This document shows positions 27,273-36,185 of a stretch of DNA of 64,000 nucleotides, in pieces (the first letter of the stretch is position 1; each line of letters begins with the position of its first letter). Position numbers and translations under genes: made by a program. The notes under the pieces are model-generated. The model saw nothing but the letters and a program-made list of their open reading frames with translations, searched no databases and was not told the DNA's origin. The DNA is from Sulfurimonas sp. (GTDB lineage: Bacteria; Campylobacterota; Campylobacteria; Campylobacterales; Sulfurimonadaceae). The stretch is taken from assembly GCF_029027585.1 (NCBI RefSeq), contig NZ_CP093397.1, forward strand, positions 1,663,405 through 1,727,404. The letters are read 5' to 3'.

Positions 27273-27285
27273 ATTATAGTATAAT
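27273..27285. promoter_or_regulatory. Palindromic divergent -10 boxes ATTATA-G-TATAAT
   Basis: The 13-base palindrome supplies TATAAT to both strands. Each box is exactly six bases from its ATG (27292 on plus, 27266 on minus). The 25-base gap has no room for Shine-Dalgarno sequences with separate leaders. Confidence 0.7.
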
Positions 27286-27291
27286 TTTTTT

Positions 27292-28554
27292 ATGAATTAT
27301 TTAGAAGATATTTTACAAGATTTAGATAAAAAACAAAACATATTTTTAACTGGGGGAGCTGGTGTTGGTAAGACTACAATAACTAGAGAAGTTATAGAGC
27401 ATTTTGAAAATGAGGCTAAAAAAGTCGCAAAACTAGCATCTACGGGAATGGCAGCAACGCTTATAAACGGACAAACTCTTCATAGTTTTTTAGATTTGGG
27501 TATAGCATCTAGTATTGAGGAGTTAGAAAAATCTGGCAAATTTTTGATAAAGAAGAAGATAAAAAAACTCATCTCTAGTATGAGTCTTATAGTTATAGAT
27601 GAGATTTCTATGGTTAGTGATACTTTGATGCAAATGATAAAACTTCGCTTAAATCAAGCCGACTTTAAGGGCTGTGTTTTAGTAGTTGGTGATTTTTTAC
27701 AACTTCCTCCCGTTGTTCGTGGAGGTGGTGAGGTAAAGTTTGCTTTTGAGTCAGAATCTTGGAATGAGTTTGAGTTTAAAAAAATTGAGCTTACACATAT
27801 ATACAGAACTGATGATAAAAAATTTATAGAACTCCTAGGAAGTATTCGAGATGGTTTCGTTGATGAGGATATTCACAATCAACTAAATGAATTTATAAAA
27901 CCTTTGCCTGAGGATTTAGGTGAGTTCACTTTTCTTTTTGGTAAAAATATCTCAGCATCAAGACATAATAAAAAGCAACTTGCATATATAGATGATGAAC
28001 TTTTTGTGAAAGTTGCGCAGGTTATAAAACATACTAAAAGTGTTAAAGATGTAGAAGTAGATAGGTTTATGAGTGACTCGCGAATAGATAAAGAGTTAGA
28101 GTTGAAAATAGGAGCACCTGTTCTCTTTACAAGAAACTCTTGGAACTATTTTAACGGAGAGAGAGGAATAATAGTAAATGTAGAACCAAATTTTGTACAT
28201 GTTCGCAAAAGTGATACTAAAGTTGTAAAGCTTGAAGTAGTTGCTCAAAGTAAGTCTAAGTGGAGTGAAAAAAGTGTGGATGGGCAAAAAGAGATGCTTG
28301 AAGTTGCCCAACTAAGTGTATATCAGTTTCCAATCAAGCTCGCTTTTGCTATTACTATTCATAAATCACAAGGCATGTCTATAGAAGATTTGATTATTGA
28401 GACAAATGAAATATTTGCACCATCTCAGTTTTATGTAGCAATCTCAAGAACTTGTAATCCTAAAAGGTTAAATCTTATCGCACCCACTTGTCAGTGGCAC
28501 AAAATAGTCTTTGTAAATAGTAAAGCTTTGGGGTTTGTGAAAACTACACAATAG
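27292..28554 (+). CDS. PIF1-like ATP-dependent DNA helicase
   Basis: 420 residues, superfamily 1B helicase. Motif I is FLTGGAGVGKTT (residue 18 on), motif Ia is ASTGMAATLINGQTLHSF, motif II is LIVIDEISMVS, motif III is VVGDFLQLPPV, motif V/VI near the end is FAITIHKSQGMSIEDL and FYVAISRT. PIF1/RecD-type proteins unwind 5'-to-3', often at G-quadruplexes or stalled forks. It is compact, with no extra domain. The start has a TATAAT box six bases upstream and no ribosome binding site. MazEF follows after 50 bases on the same strand. Confidence 0.9.
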   Translation: MNYLEDILQDLDKKQNIFLTGGAGVGKTTITREVIEHFENEAKKVAKLASTGMAATLINGQTLHSFLDLGIASSIEELEKSGKFLIKKKIKKLISSMSLIVIDEISMVSDTLMQMIKLRLNQADFKGCVLVVGDFLQLPPVVRGGGEVKFAFESESWNEFEFKKIELTHIYRTDDKKFIELLGSIRDGFVDEDIHNQLNEFIKPLPEDLGEFTFLFGKNISASRHNKKQLAYIDDELFVKVAQVIKHTKSVKDVEVDRFMSDSRIDKELELKIGAPVLFTRNSWNYFNGERGIIVNVEPNFVHVRKSDTKVVKLEVVAQSKSKWSEKSVDGQKEMLEVAQLSVYQFPIKLAFAITIHKSQGMSIEDLIIETNEIFAPSQFYVAISRTCNPKRLNLIAPTCQWHKIVFVNSKALGFVKTTQ

Positions 28555-28572
28555 GGTAGTCTGATTTTTTAT

Positions 28573-28590
28573 GATATACTTTGGATATAC
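28573..28590. promoter_or_regulatory. Direct repeat GATATAC x2 upstream of mazE (possible operator)
   Basis: GATATAC at 28573-28579 and 28584-28590, an 11-base period, 14 to 31 bases before the mazE ATG. Toxin-antitoxin promoters are usually autoregulated by the complex at such repeats. The sequence may also serve as -10 boxes (GATATACT). Confidence 0.45.
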
Positions 28591-28604
28591 ATTAGGAGTT
28601 TGTT

Positions 28605-28850
28605 ATGACTGCAACTATATCAAAGTGGGGAAATTCACAAGGGCTTAGATTTCCAAAAAATATTATGAAAGATTTGCACTTATCAATCGGTGATAAGGTA
28701 AATATATTTGTTGAAAATAATAAAGCTATTATAGAACCTGTTTTAAAAGAAAAAATCAAATATGATATAAATGAACTTGTTTTAAAAATCCCAAAAGATT
28801 ATAAAGCAAAAGAAGAGATGACTTTATCAGTTGGACTAGAAGAATGGTAA
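28605..28850 (+). CDS. mazE: MazE-like antitoxin (AbrB-type DNA-binding)
   Basis: 81 residues. The N-terminal swapped-hairpin domain ISKWGNSQGLRFPKNIMKDL is characteristic of MazE/AbrB antitoxins (Trp-Gly-Asn-Ser core), and an acidic, probably disordered tail would wrap around the toxin. AGGAG lies seven bases before the ATG. The last codons overlap the toxin gene by seven bases, the usual arrangement for coupled synthesis. Confidence 0.92.
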   Translation: MTATISKWGNSQGLRFPKNIMKDLHLSIGDKVNIFVENNKAIIEPVLKEKIKYDINELVLKIPKDYKAKEEMTLSVGLEEW

Positions 28851-29182
28851 ATCAGTACATTCCTCAAAAAGGTGATTTAGTCATACTCACATTTGACCCA
28901 TCAGCCGGACATGAACAACAAGGCAGAAGACCAGCACTTATAATTTCAAATGAAGTTTTTAACAGGCATGTAGGCTTAGCAATAGCTTGTCCAATAACAA
29001 ACACTGAGAGAAACTTTCCCTTTCATGTAAATGTAGATAGCGATAAATTAACTGGTTTTATAATGACTGAGCAGATAAAGTCAATAGATTATACAGCTAG
29101 AAAAGTTAAGTTTGTTGAAAAAGTTAACGATGAGGTTATGGCTAAAGTTTTAGGAATTGTTGAGAGTGTTATTTTTGACTAA
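28844..29182 (+). CDS. mazF: MazF/PemK-family endoribonuclease toxin
   Basis: 112 residues. The beginning YIPQKGDLVILTFDPSAGHEQ and the following GRRPALIISNEVFN carry the conserved Gly-Arg-Arg-Pro-Ala core with the catalytic Arg; ACPITNTERNFPFHV supplies the catalytic Thr; EQIKSIDY is the C-terminal signature. MazF toxins cut single-stranded RNA at short sequences. Complete in length. An AACGCAC/GTGCGTT hairpin starts six bases after the stop. Confidence 0.93.
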   Translation: MVNQYIPQKGDLVILTFDPSAGHEQQGRRPALIISNEVFNRHVGLAIACPITNTERNFPFHVNVDSDKLTGFIMTEQIKSIDYTARKVKFVEKVNDEVMAKVLGIVESVIFD

Positions 29183-29187
29183 CAGAC

Positions 29188-29204
29188 AACGCACAGAGTG
29201 CGTT
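29188..29204 (+). terminator. Hairpin after mazF
   Basis: AACGCAC - AGA - GTGCGTT, a perfect 7-base stem with a three-base loop, followed by ATTTGA. The lack of a T run makes it a weak intrinsic terminator; it may serve both convergent genes. Confidence 0.45.
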
Positions 29205-29225
29205 ATTTGAATAAGTGAATAAAGA

Positions 29226-29822
29226 CTATAGTTTGTCTTCGTTTTTACCAAGATACTCAGCTACACCTTCAGTTGTTGCTTTCATACCTTCATCACCTTT
29301 TTGCCAACCAGCAGGACAAACTTCACCAAACTCATCAGTAAACTGCATAGTATCTACCATTCTAAGCATCTCATCGATATTTCTTCCAAGTGGAAGGTCA
29401 TTGATAACTGCGTGACGAACTACACCTTGTGCATCTATAAGAAATGAACCACGAAGTGCTACTGCCCCGCCAAAAAGTACATCATAATCTTTAGATATTT
29501 GTTTTGTAAGGTCAGCTACTAGTGGGTACCCAACTCTACCGATACCACCATTATTTACAGGAGTTTCTCTCCATGCGAAGTGAGAAAATTGACTGTCAAC
29601 AGAAACACCTATAACATTTACGCCACGCTCGTTAAAGTCTTTGAGTCTATGGTCAAAAGCGATAAGTTCAGATGGACATACGAAAGTAAAATCTAGTGGA
29701 TAAAAAAAGATAACAGTACCTTTTTTCCCCATATTTTCACTAAGTTTAAAATCTTCAACGATTGAACCGTCACCTAAAACTGCTGTTGCTGTAAAATCTG
29801 GAGCTTTGTTTGTTACTAACAT
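29226..29822 (-). CDS. 2-Cys peroxiredoxin (AhpC/TSA family)
   Basis: 198 residues, the normal length. The peroxidatic Cys lies in FTFVCPSELIAF (about residue 50) and the resolving Cys in EVCPAGWQKGD (about 170). It reduces hydrogen peroxide and organic peroxides using thioredoxin. Ribosome binding site AAAGGACATATAAAT. Upstream, 151 bases separate it from the divergent DUF4105 gene; no clear PerR box was found there. Single gene unit. Confidence 0.95.
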   Translation of the reverse strand: MLVTNKAPDFTATAVLGDGSIVEDFKLSENMGKKGTVIFFYPLDFTFVCPSELIAFDHRLKDFNERGVNVIGVSVDSQFSHFAWRETPVNNGGIGRVGYPLVADLTKQISKDYDVLFGGAVALRGSFLIDAQGVVRHAVINDLPLGRNIDEMLRMVDTMQFTDEFGEVCPAGWQKGDEGMKATTEGVAEYLGKNEDKL

Positions 29823-29973
29823 ATTTATATGTCCTTTGTATTTTAATTTATGGCGGAATTTTAACTAAAAATAATTAATAGTTGTTAGCTAAAGCAAAGT
29901 AGTGAAATTATTTAAGGATAATTTTTATCTTTTAGTTTTAGTTATAATTTTATAAAAATATATAGAGGTATAA

Positions 29974-30963
29974 GTGATTATCAAAAAAATAATTTATATT
30001 CTTCTCTCATTATGTATAGTTCTTTTAACAATATTTGTTATTTTATCTTTATATTATAGAGTAGATAGTCTTGTTTTTTCTACGATATATATATTGTTTT
30101 TTTTACTATCTTCAATATTTGCAATCATTTCTTTAAAGTTAAAACGCTTTCGTTTTGTCGCATGGGTAGTTTATATCATTTTGTTTAGTGCATGGTTTCT
30201 TTGGTATGAAAATATTCAGCCATCAAATGATAAAAATTGGCAAAAAGATGTAGCAGTTTTATCGTATGCAACTCAGGATAATAATCTTATAACAGTTCAT
30301 AATATTCGTAATTTTAAGTACATTACAGAAAATAGATATGAAATCTCTTACTATAATGAAATATTTGATATCAATAAACTTCGTGGCATAGATTTTATAA
30401 CAACTTATTGGATGGGACCAAACATAGCGCATACATTTTTAAGCTTTTCCTTTGGCGATAATAAGCACTTAGCTATATCGATAGAAGCTCGAAAAAAAGT
30501 AGGAGAGTCCTTCTCTATAATACGAGGTTTTTTCAAAGAAAGTGAGCTTATTTATGTTGTTGCTGATGAGCGAGATTTGATAGGACTTAGAACAAACATA
30601 AGAAAAAATCCACCAGAACAAGTTTATATGTACAAGATAGATGCAAAACTTGAAGACAAGCAAAAAGTTTTTTTAAATTATATTAAAAAAATAAATTCAT
30701 TAAAAAATAGACCAGAATTTTATAATACATTAATAACAAACTGCACTACAAGCATATGGGATAATTCTTTAGTTAATTATTCAAATATGAGATTAAATTG
30801 GGAAATTTTACTTAGTGGATATACTGCAAACTTTTTATATAATAACAACTTACTTATAACGAATTCTCTTAGTTTTAAAGAGTTAAGAAAAAAAGCATAC
30901 ATCAACCCATTGGTAGATTATAAGTCCATAGAACCTAACTATTCTTATGAAATAAGAAAGTAA
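29974..30963 (+). CDS. DUF4105-domain membrane protein
   Basis: 329 residues, start GTG 29974 behind AGAGGTATAA. Three membrane helices fill the first 80 residues. The rest, with WMGPNIAHTFLSFSFGDNKHLAISIEAR (in two conserved blocks) and later NCTTSIWDN, matches the DUF4105 pattern of conserved His, Ser and Cys/Thr that resembles a papain-like/NlpC fold. The active site is predicted to face the periplasm. Function unknown. It sits between peroxiredoxin and metK, 30 bases from the latter. Confidence 0.82.
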   Translation: MIIKKIIYILLSLCIVLLTIFVILSLYYRVDSLVFSTIYILFFLLSSIFAIISLKLKRFRFVAWVVYIILFSAWFLWYENIQPSNDKNWQKDVAVLSYATQDNNLITVHNIRNFKYITENRYEISYYNEIFDINKLRGIDFITTYWMGPNIAHTFLSFSFGDNKHLAISIEARKKVGESFSIIRGFFKESELIYVVADERDLIGLRTNIRKNPPEQVYMYKIDAKLEDKQKVFLNYIKKINSLKNRPEFYNTLITNCTTSIWDNSLVNYSNMRLNWEILLSGYTANFLYNNNLLITNSLSFKELRKKAYINPLVDYKSIEPNYSYEIRK

Positions 30964-30993
30964 TTTAGCTACAATACAAAAAAGGAAAAATCG

Positions 30994-32166
30994 ATGACAA
31001 AAGAGTATATATTTACTTCAGAGTCTGTAACAGAAGGGCACCCTGATAAGATGGCAGATCAAATCAGTGATGCAATTTTGGATTATATTATAGAGCATGA
31101 TTCTAAACCTGAGCTAGCACGCGTTGCTTGTGAAACTTTAGTGTCAAATGGTTTTTGTGTAATCGCAGGCGAATTGAAGACTACGGCTTATGCCCCAATG
31201 CAAGAGATTGCAAGAAAGGTTATTCAAGAGATTGGTTACACAGACGCAAACTATGGTTTTGACTATCGTTCAGCAGCAGTTTTAAATACAGTAGGTGAAC
31301 AATCACCAGATATTATGCAAGGTGTTGATAAAGCAGATGGTGTCATTGGCGCGGGTGATCAAGGACTAATGTTTGGATATGCCTGTCGTGAAACAGAGGT
31401 GTTGATGCCTTTACCTATTTATTTGGCACATCGCTTAACTCAAAGATTGGCAGAAGTTAGAAAAGAGGGAATTATCCCATATCTTCGCCCAGATGGCAAA
31501 GCTCAAATAAGTATTAAGTATATAGATGAAAAGCCCGTTTATATTGATACTATTGTAGTAGCAGCACAACATTCACCAGATGTTTCTCATAAACAAATCA
31601 CTCAAGATATAATTGATGAAGTTATAAAAGCAGTTATTCCTAAAGAGATGATGGATGAAAATACAGTTATACATGTAAATCCTACTGGAAAATTTGTTGT
31701 TGGTGGACCACAGGGAGATGCTGGGCTTACAGGAAGAAAAATCATAGTAGATACTTATGGTGGAAGTTGTCCTCATGGAGGAGGTGCTTTTAGCGGAAAA
31801 GACCCTACTAAAGTTGATAGAAGCGCGGCTTATGCAGCTAGATGGATAGCTAAAAATCTTGTAGCAAGTGATGTATGTGAGAAAGTGACTATACAAATCG
31901 CTTATGCGATAGGTGTTGTTCAACCTGTTTCTATAATGGTAGATGCACATGGGACAAGTAAAGAAAAAGAAGAAAAAATCGAAAAATGTATAAGAGAACT
32001 TTTTGACCTATCTCCAAAAGGTATCATAGATTCTTTAGACTTACTGCGCCCTATATACAAAAAAACTGCTTCTTATGGTCACTTTGGAAGAGAAGATAAA
32101 GAGTTTACTTGGGAAAATACTGATAGAGTTGATGATATAAAAGCATACTTTTCTAAGAATGGCTAG
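30994..32166 (+). CDS. metK: S-adenosylmethionine synthetase
   Basis: 390 residues, full length. Conserved motifs: [20 protein letters not shown] (split Lys/Asp ligands), [12 protein letters not shown], and the phosphate-binding loop [16 protein letters not shown]. It converts methionine and ATP to SAM, the methyl donor for DNA, RNA and lipid methylation. Ribosome binding site AAAAGGAAAAATCG. No riboswitch is visible in the short leader. Confidence 0.98.
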   Translation: MTKEYIFTSESVTEGHPDKMADQISDAILDYIIEHDSKPELARVACETLVSNGFCVIAGELKTTAYAPMQEIARKVIQEIGYTDANYGFDYRSAAVLNTVGEQSPDIMQGVDKADGVIGAGDQGLMFGYACRETEVLMPLPIYLAHRLTQRLAEVRKEGIIPYLRPDGKAQISIKYIDEKPVYIDTIVVAAQHSPDVSHKQITQDIIDEVIKAVIPKEMMDENTVIHVNPTGKFVVGGPQGDAGLTGRKIIVDTYGGSCPHGGGAFSGKDPTKVDRSAAYAARWIAKNLVASDVCEKVTIQIAYAIGVVQPVSIMVDAHGTSKEKEEKIEKCIRELFDLSPKGIIDSLDLLRPIYKKTASYGHFGREDKEFTWENTDRVDDIKAYFSKNG

Positions 32167-32270
32167 GAAATAAGTAACTTTTATAAGATTTGTTTATTTA
32201 GCAAAGATATTTTAGCTATCTTTAAAAGTCTTGTGATAAACTTGTCCCAAATTTATTTTAGGAGAAATTT

Positions 32271-32555
32271 ATGGCAGTAATAATTAATGATACCTGTATC
32301 AATTGTGGTGCATGTATAGATGAATGTCCAGTAGAAGCAATCGTTGATGAGGATGATAATCCGAATGATGAGGATACTTATTATGTTTATGGTGACAAAT
32401 GTGTAGAATGTGTTGGTCATCATGATGAACCAGCTTGTGCTACTGCATGTCCAACTGAGGGCTGTATTACTTGGGATGCTATTGGTGAAAGCCCAGAGCA
32501 TCGTGAAGATGTTACAGATGAGCAGCGTTCAAATAAAGAAGCTATCGTAGATTAA
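32271..32555 (+). CDS. 2[4Fe-4S] ferredoxin
   Basis: 94 residues. Two clusters are indicated by CINCGACIDECP at residues 8-19 and by CVEC with an eight-residue insert before CATACP, an arrangement known from YfhL/Allochromatium-type ferredoxins, which have a low potential. The acidic C-terminal extension (EHREDVTDEQRSNKEAIVD) is usual for this phylum. It carries electrons in the cytoplasm. AGGAGAAATTT precedes the ATG; a strong terminator follows. Confidence 0.95.
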   Translation: MAVIINDTCINCGACIDECPVEAIVDEDDNPNDEDTYYVYGDKCVECVGHHDEPACATACPTEGCITWDAIGESPEHREDVTDEQRSNKEAIVD

Positions 32556-32567
32556 TTCTTTTTACTT

Positions 32568-32615
32568 TTAAGTATAAGGCGGTAATTTCCCCCTTATACT
32601 TAACTTTTCTTTTAC
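32568..32615 (+). terminator. Rho-independent terminator of the ferredoxin gene
   Basis: TTAAGTATAAGG (32568-32579) pairs perfectly with CCTTATACTTAA (32592-32603) across a 12-base loop; CTTTTCTTTT follows. Confidence 0.85.
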
Positions 32616-32654
32616 AAATCTTTCAATTTAAACTAAAACAGACTTTTTTTTCGA

Positions 32655-32660
32655 TATAAT
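32655..32660 (+). promoter_or_regulatory. -10 box of the ndk-rpmF-plsX-fabH operon
   Basis: TATAAT at 32655-32660, 35 bases before the ndk ATG, following the ferredoxin terminator. A ribosome binding site CAGGAG is seven bases before the ATG. Confidence 0.6.
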
Positions 32661-32690
32661 CCCACACTTATTTTATAATATACAGGAGAT

Positions 32691-33107
32691 TTGATGGAGC
32701 GTACACTATCAATAATAAAGCCAGATGCAGTTGCAAAAGGCGTAATCGGTAAAATTTTAGATCGTTTTGAGAGTAATGGTCTTAGAATAGCATCTACTAA
32801 AAAAATTCAACTTTCAATCCAAGATGCACAAGCATTTTATGCGGTTCATGCAGAGCGTCCTTTTTTCAACGACTTAGTTGATTTTATGATTAGCGGACCA
32901 GTTGTTGTTACAATTTTAGAAGGTGAAAATGCTATGCAAATTAACCGTAATCTAATGGGTGCTACTAACCCTAAAGAAGCTGAAGCTGGAACTATCCGTG
33001 CTGACTTTGCTGAGAATATAGATGCTAATGCAGTTCACGGAAGTGACTCTGTTGAAAATGCAGCTATCGAAATTGCATTCTTTTTCTCTGAGAGAGAAAT
33101 TTCATAA
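32691..33107 (+). CDS. ndk: Nucleoside diphosphate kinase
   Basis: 138 residues, usual size. N-terminal [17 protein letters not shown]; the phospho-histidine is in [12 protein letters not shown] near residue 117. It balances NTP and dNTP pools. The ATG at 32694 is three bases into the open frame (MMERT versus MERT); GGAGATTTG fits the second reading (GTTTGATGG). First gene of the run to fabH. Confidence 0.97.
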   Translation: MMERTLSIIKPDAVAKGVIGKILDRFESNGLRIASTKKIQLSIQDAQAFYAVHAERPFFNDLVDFMISGPVVVTILEGENAMQINRNLMGATNPKEAEAGTIRADFAENIDANAVHGSDSVENAAIEIAFFFSEREIS

Positions 33108-33113
33108 ATAAAG

Positions 33114-33464
33114 ATGAAAATTAAGTTAATAAAAGTCGGTAAAACACCATTGGATTTTGATATAAAATCTAATGAAATGACTTTTAAAGGTTATTTAGAG
33201 TATCATGCGAACAGATTGATTTTGCTAGATGCAAAGGTAAATGGTTCGCTTGGTGTTCAATGTAGCCAGTGTGGAGATGAATTTAAATTGTCTTTGAATG
33301 AAGACATAAAGTTTTATCTTTGTGATGGTGCTTATGATGATTCTGATAATATCGCGTTAGATGTTGTTGAATCTTTTGACTCACAAGTAGATCTAGAAGA
33401 ACTTTTAAATTCTGAAATAGAACTAATCAAAAGCGACTATCATAGTTGCCAAGATTGTAAATAA
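33114..33464 (+). CDS. DUF177 (YceD-like) protein
   Basis: 116 residues. Two Cys pairs, CSQCGDEF in the middle and CQDC at the C-terminus, may bind zinc. DUF177 proteins are nearly always encoded directly before rpmF and are thought to act in large-subunit rRNA or ribosome maturation. It begins six bases after ndk. In plants the family is required for 23S rRNA accumulation (family knowledge). Confidence 0.88.
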   Translation: MKIKLIKVGKTPLDFDIKSNEMTFKGYLEYHANRLILLDAKVNGSLGVQCSQCGDEFKLSLNEDIKFYLCDGAYDDSDNIALDVVESFDSQVDLEELLNSEIELIKSDYHSCQDCK

Positions 33465-33491
33465 ATAAAAATTAAATAAAGGAAATAGATT

Positions 33492-33641
33492 ATGGCAGTA
33501 CCTAAAAGACGAGTCTCACACTCTCGCGGAGCGAAAAGAAGAACTCACTATAAAATCACTTTAGCTAAACCAGTTAAAGATAAAGACGGAACATATAAAC
33601 TACCTCACCATATCAACCCAACTACGGGTGAGTATAAGTAA
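33492..33641 (+). CDS. rpmF: 50S ribosomal protein L32
   Basis: 49 residues, beginning [17 protein letters not shown], the universal L32 start, and ending [27 protein letters not shown] supplies the ribosome binding site. The zinc-ribbon cysteines found in some L32 forms are absent, so this is the Cys-free type. Between DUF177 and plsX, as in most bacteria. Confidence 0.97.
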   Translation: MAVPKRRVSHSRGAKRRTHYKITLAKPVKDKDGTYKLPHHINPTTGEYK

Positions 33642-33644
33642 TCA

Positions 33645-34643
33645 ATGGTAAAAATTGCTATTGACGCAATGGGCGGGGATTTCGGTCCTTCGCCAATTGT
33701 TAAAGGGTGTATCCAAGCACTTAAAAAGAAATCATTTCAACCTATACTTGTAGGAAATAAAGAAGAAATTTTAGCTCTGTTACCAAAATGTTATAGATCT
33801 GAGATTTCTATAGTTGAAGCGGATGATGTAATTTCTATGAGTGACTCTGCAACTGATGCAATTAAAAGAAAACAAAGCAGTATATATAAGGCTGTTGATT
33901 TAGTAAAAACAGGTATGGCTGATGGTGTAGTTTCTGCTGGACATAGTGGTGCCACAATGACATTGGCAACTCTTAGACTTGGTCGTCTTAAGGGTGTTTC
34001 TCGTCCGGCACTTGTAACTCTTATGCCAACAAAAACTGGTCGTCGTTCAGTTGTTTTAGATGTTGGAGCAAATGTTGATTCAAAACCTGAACATCTTGTT
34101 CAGTTTGCTATTATGGGCGGATGCTATGCGCATGATTTACTAAATATTCAAAATCCTAAAATTGGTCTTTTAGCGAATGGCGAGGAAGACTCAAAAGGAA
34201 ATGAAGTAACAAAAACTGCTTTTAAAATGCTTCAAGGTTATAAAGGATTTGTAGGTAATGTTGAAGGTGGAGATATCTTCAATGGAACTTGTGATGTTAT
34301 AACTTGCGATGGTTTTATTGGAAACTTAGTTCTTAAAACAAGTGAAGGCGTAGCTGCTACTATTAGTGGTTTGATTAAAGACTATATTAGAAAATCTCCT
34401 ATTGCTATTACAGGTGCACTTTTAATGAGAAAAGTTTTTAGACTTTTGAAAAAAGAGATAGATTATGCCGAAGTTGGTGGTGCTCCGCTTATTGGTCTAA
34501 AAGGTTGTGCTATTGTTAGTCATGGAAAGAGTAATGCAAAAGCAATAGAAAATGCGATTTATCAAGCTATCGGTTATGTTGATACAGGTGTAAATGAGCA
34601 TATATTAGAAAAACTTCAAGAGTACAATCAAAAGGATATTTAA
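33645..34643 (+). CDS. plsX: Phosphate acyltransferase PlsX
   Basis: 332 residues. Starts VKIAIDAMGGDFGPSPIVKG, a PlsX hallmark, with the later GLLANGEEDSKGNE and DGFIGNLVLKTSEG segments. It makes acyl-phosphate from acyl-ACP for phosphatidic acid synthesis. Starts three bases after rpmF and its stop overlaps the fabH ATG by one base. Confidence 0.97.
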   Translation: MVKIAIDAMGGDFGPSPIVKGCIQALKKKSFQPILVGNKEEILALLPKCYRSEISIVEADDVISMSDSATDAIKRKQSSIYKAVDLVKTGMADGVVSAGHSGATMTLATLRLGRLKGVSRPALVTLMPTKTGRRSVVLDVGANVDSKPEHLVQFAIMGGCYAHDLLNIQNPKIGLLANGEEDSKGNEVTKTAFKMLQGYKGFVGNVEGGDIFNGTCDVITCDGFIGNLVLKTSEGVAATISGLIKDYIRKSPIAITGALLMRKVFRLLKKEIDYAEVGGAPLIGLKGCAIVSHGKSNAKAIENAIYQAIGYVDTGVNEHILEKLQEYNQKDI

Positions 34644-35638
34644 TGGCTTATGCTGCATTTCGCTCTATTGGTTCTTATGTTCCAAGTAAAATATTAACTA
34701 ATGATGAACTTTCAAAGATGGTTGATACAACAGATGAATGGATAACAAAAAGAACAGGTATCAAAGAGCGTCGTATCGCAGCAAAAGATGAACATACTAG
34801 TGATTTGGGTGTTGAGGCTGCTAAAAAAGCTATACAAAGAAGTGGTGTAGATGCTAGTGAAATAGATATGATTATCTGTGCAACTATCTCTCCTGATTAT
34901 TTTTGTATGCCTTCAACTGCAACTGTTATCGCAACAAAACTTGGTCTTGGAAAAATTACAGCATTTGATATTTCTGCTGCTTGTACAGGATTTGTTTATT
35001 TGATTTCTATTGCCAAAGCATTTATAGAATCAGGAATGAAAAAGAATATTCTTATTGTAGGTGCTGAGAAAATATCTGCAATTATGGATTATACTGATAG
35101 AGGAACTTGTATTTTATTTGGTGATGGTGCAGGTGCAGCAATGATTTGCGCAACTCAAATAAAGCAAGAAGCAATTATAGATGTGCATACAGCATCAGAT
35201 GGAAATTATGCTGATTTGCTTATGACTCCAAATGGTGGAACTGGCTCAGTCCATGATGCACTAGAGCAAGAAGCAGCAGGTTGTTTTATGCAAATGAAAG
35301 GTAATGAAACTTTTAAAGTTGCAGTTAGAACTTTAACAAAAGATGTCATAGATATCTTAGAGAAAAACTCCATAGATAGTTCAGCAATAAAGCACTTTAT
35401 TCCACATCAAGCAAACTATAGAATTATAAAAGCAGTTGGTGATGCTTTAAAACTTAAAGAAGAACAAGTCGTTTTAACTGTTGAAAAATATGGTAATACT
35501 TCTGGTGCTTCAATTCCAATGGCAATGGATGATGTTTATGAACAAGGTAAACTTAAAAAAGGTGATCTAATGCTTTTAGACGCTTTTGGCGGTGGACTTA
35601 CTTGGGGTTCAGCTTTAGTTCCTTTTTCACCAAAATAA
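34643..35638 (+). CDS. fabH: 3-oxoacyl-ACP synthase III
   Basis: 331 residues. Catalytic triad: Cys in ISAACTGFVYLI (near 112), His in FIPHQANYRII (near 253), Asn in EKYGNTSGASIPMA (near 283). It starts fatty acid synthesis by joining acetyl-CoA to malonyl-ACP. Last gene of the operon. Confidence 0.97.
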   Translation: MAYAAFRSIGSYVPSKILTNDELSKMVDTTDEWITKRTGIKERRIAAKDEHTSDLGVEAAKKAIQRSGVDASEIDMIICATISPDYFCMPSTATVIATKLGLGKITAFDISAACTGFVYLISIAKAFIESGMKKNILIVGAEKISAIMDYTDRGTCILFGDGAGAAMICATQIKQEAIIDVHTASDGNYADLLMTPNGGTGSVHDALEQEAAGCFMQMKGNETFKVAVRTLTKDVIDILEKNSIDSSAIKHFIPHQANYRIIKAVGDALKLKEEQVVLTVEKYGNTSGASIPMAMDDVYEQGKLKKGDLMLLDAFGGGLTWGSALVPFSPK

Positions 35639-35726
35639 AACTAAATATATTCTCTTATATCTACTTTATCAATTTGCTCAGGCTGTAAATACAACTGAGC
35701 ATAGTTAAGATACAATCCATTGTTTT

Positions 35727-36107
35727 TTAAAATAATCTTTCATTTAAAACTTTAAAAATTTGTTTAAAAAATTCATCTTCATTTGGAAGGTTTAGTTTGG
35801 CATCTCTAAGTTTTTCTCCCCACATAGAATTTGGGAAGTAAGAATCTTTTTTAAATCTTGCCATGACATGAATATGAACGCGAGGAAGCATATTTGAAAA
35901 AGAAGCCATATTTATTTTGTCAGGTTTATAATAGTTTTTCATTTCTTGCTCTAATATATCATAAATTACCCAGAGTTTAAGTCGTAATTCTTTTGGAACA
36001 TCTCCTAACTCTTTATAAGGCTCTTTTGTGAAGATTTTCAGCCAAGGTATTTCACTTTCATGTTTTTCTATATATATTTCATTGTTTTCGTATATGAGTA
36101 GATGCAT
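35727..36107 (-). CDS. HIT-family protein
   Basis: 126 residues from ATG 36105-36107, chosen because AAAGGG precedes it; the in-frame ATG at 36140 lies in the probable promoter (GTATATACT). The histidine triad is RVHIHVMARF (residues 75-84), and MWGEKLRDAKLNLP is typical of the C-terminal part. HIT proteins hydrolyse nucleotide phosphoramidates or dinucleotides. An open frame on the same strand continues past the stop in another phase (35641-35739), so the 3' end may be shortened. Confidence 0.8.
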   Translation of the reverse strand: MHLLIYENNEIYIEKHESEIPWLKIFTKEPYKELGDVPKELRLKLWVIYDILEQEMKNYYKPDKINMASFSNMLPRVHIHVMARFKKDSYFPNSMWGEKLRDAKLNLPNEDEFFKQIFKVLNERLF

Positions 36108-36185
36108 ATTTAGCCCTTTAAATTGAGTATATACTATCATAAGTAATATTAGTGTAGTATTTTATAAATTATTTAAGGACAATTT

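Noticed and set aside
29823-29973. PerR or Fur site before the peroxiredoxin gene
   Set aside because: AT-rich but no palindrome with a good match to either consensus.
32203-32223. AAAGATA/TATCTTT hairpin after metK as a terminator
   Set aside because: The 7-base stem is made almost only of A-T pairs and lacks a T tail; too weak to call.
36108-36140. Earlier ATG (36140) as start of the HIT gene
   Set aside because: The 11 extra codons lie in a promoter-like segment; AAAGGG favours ATG 36107.
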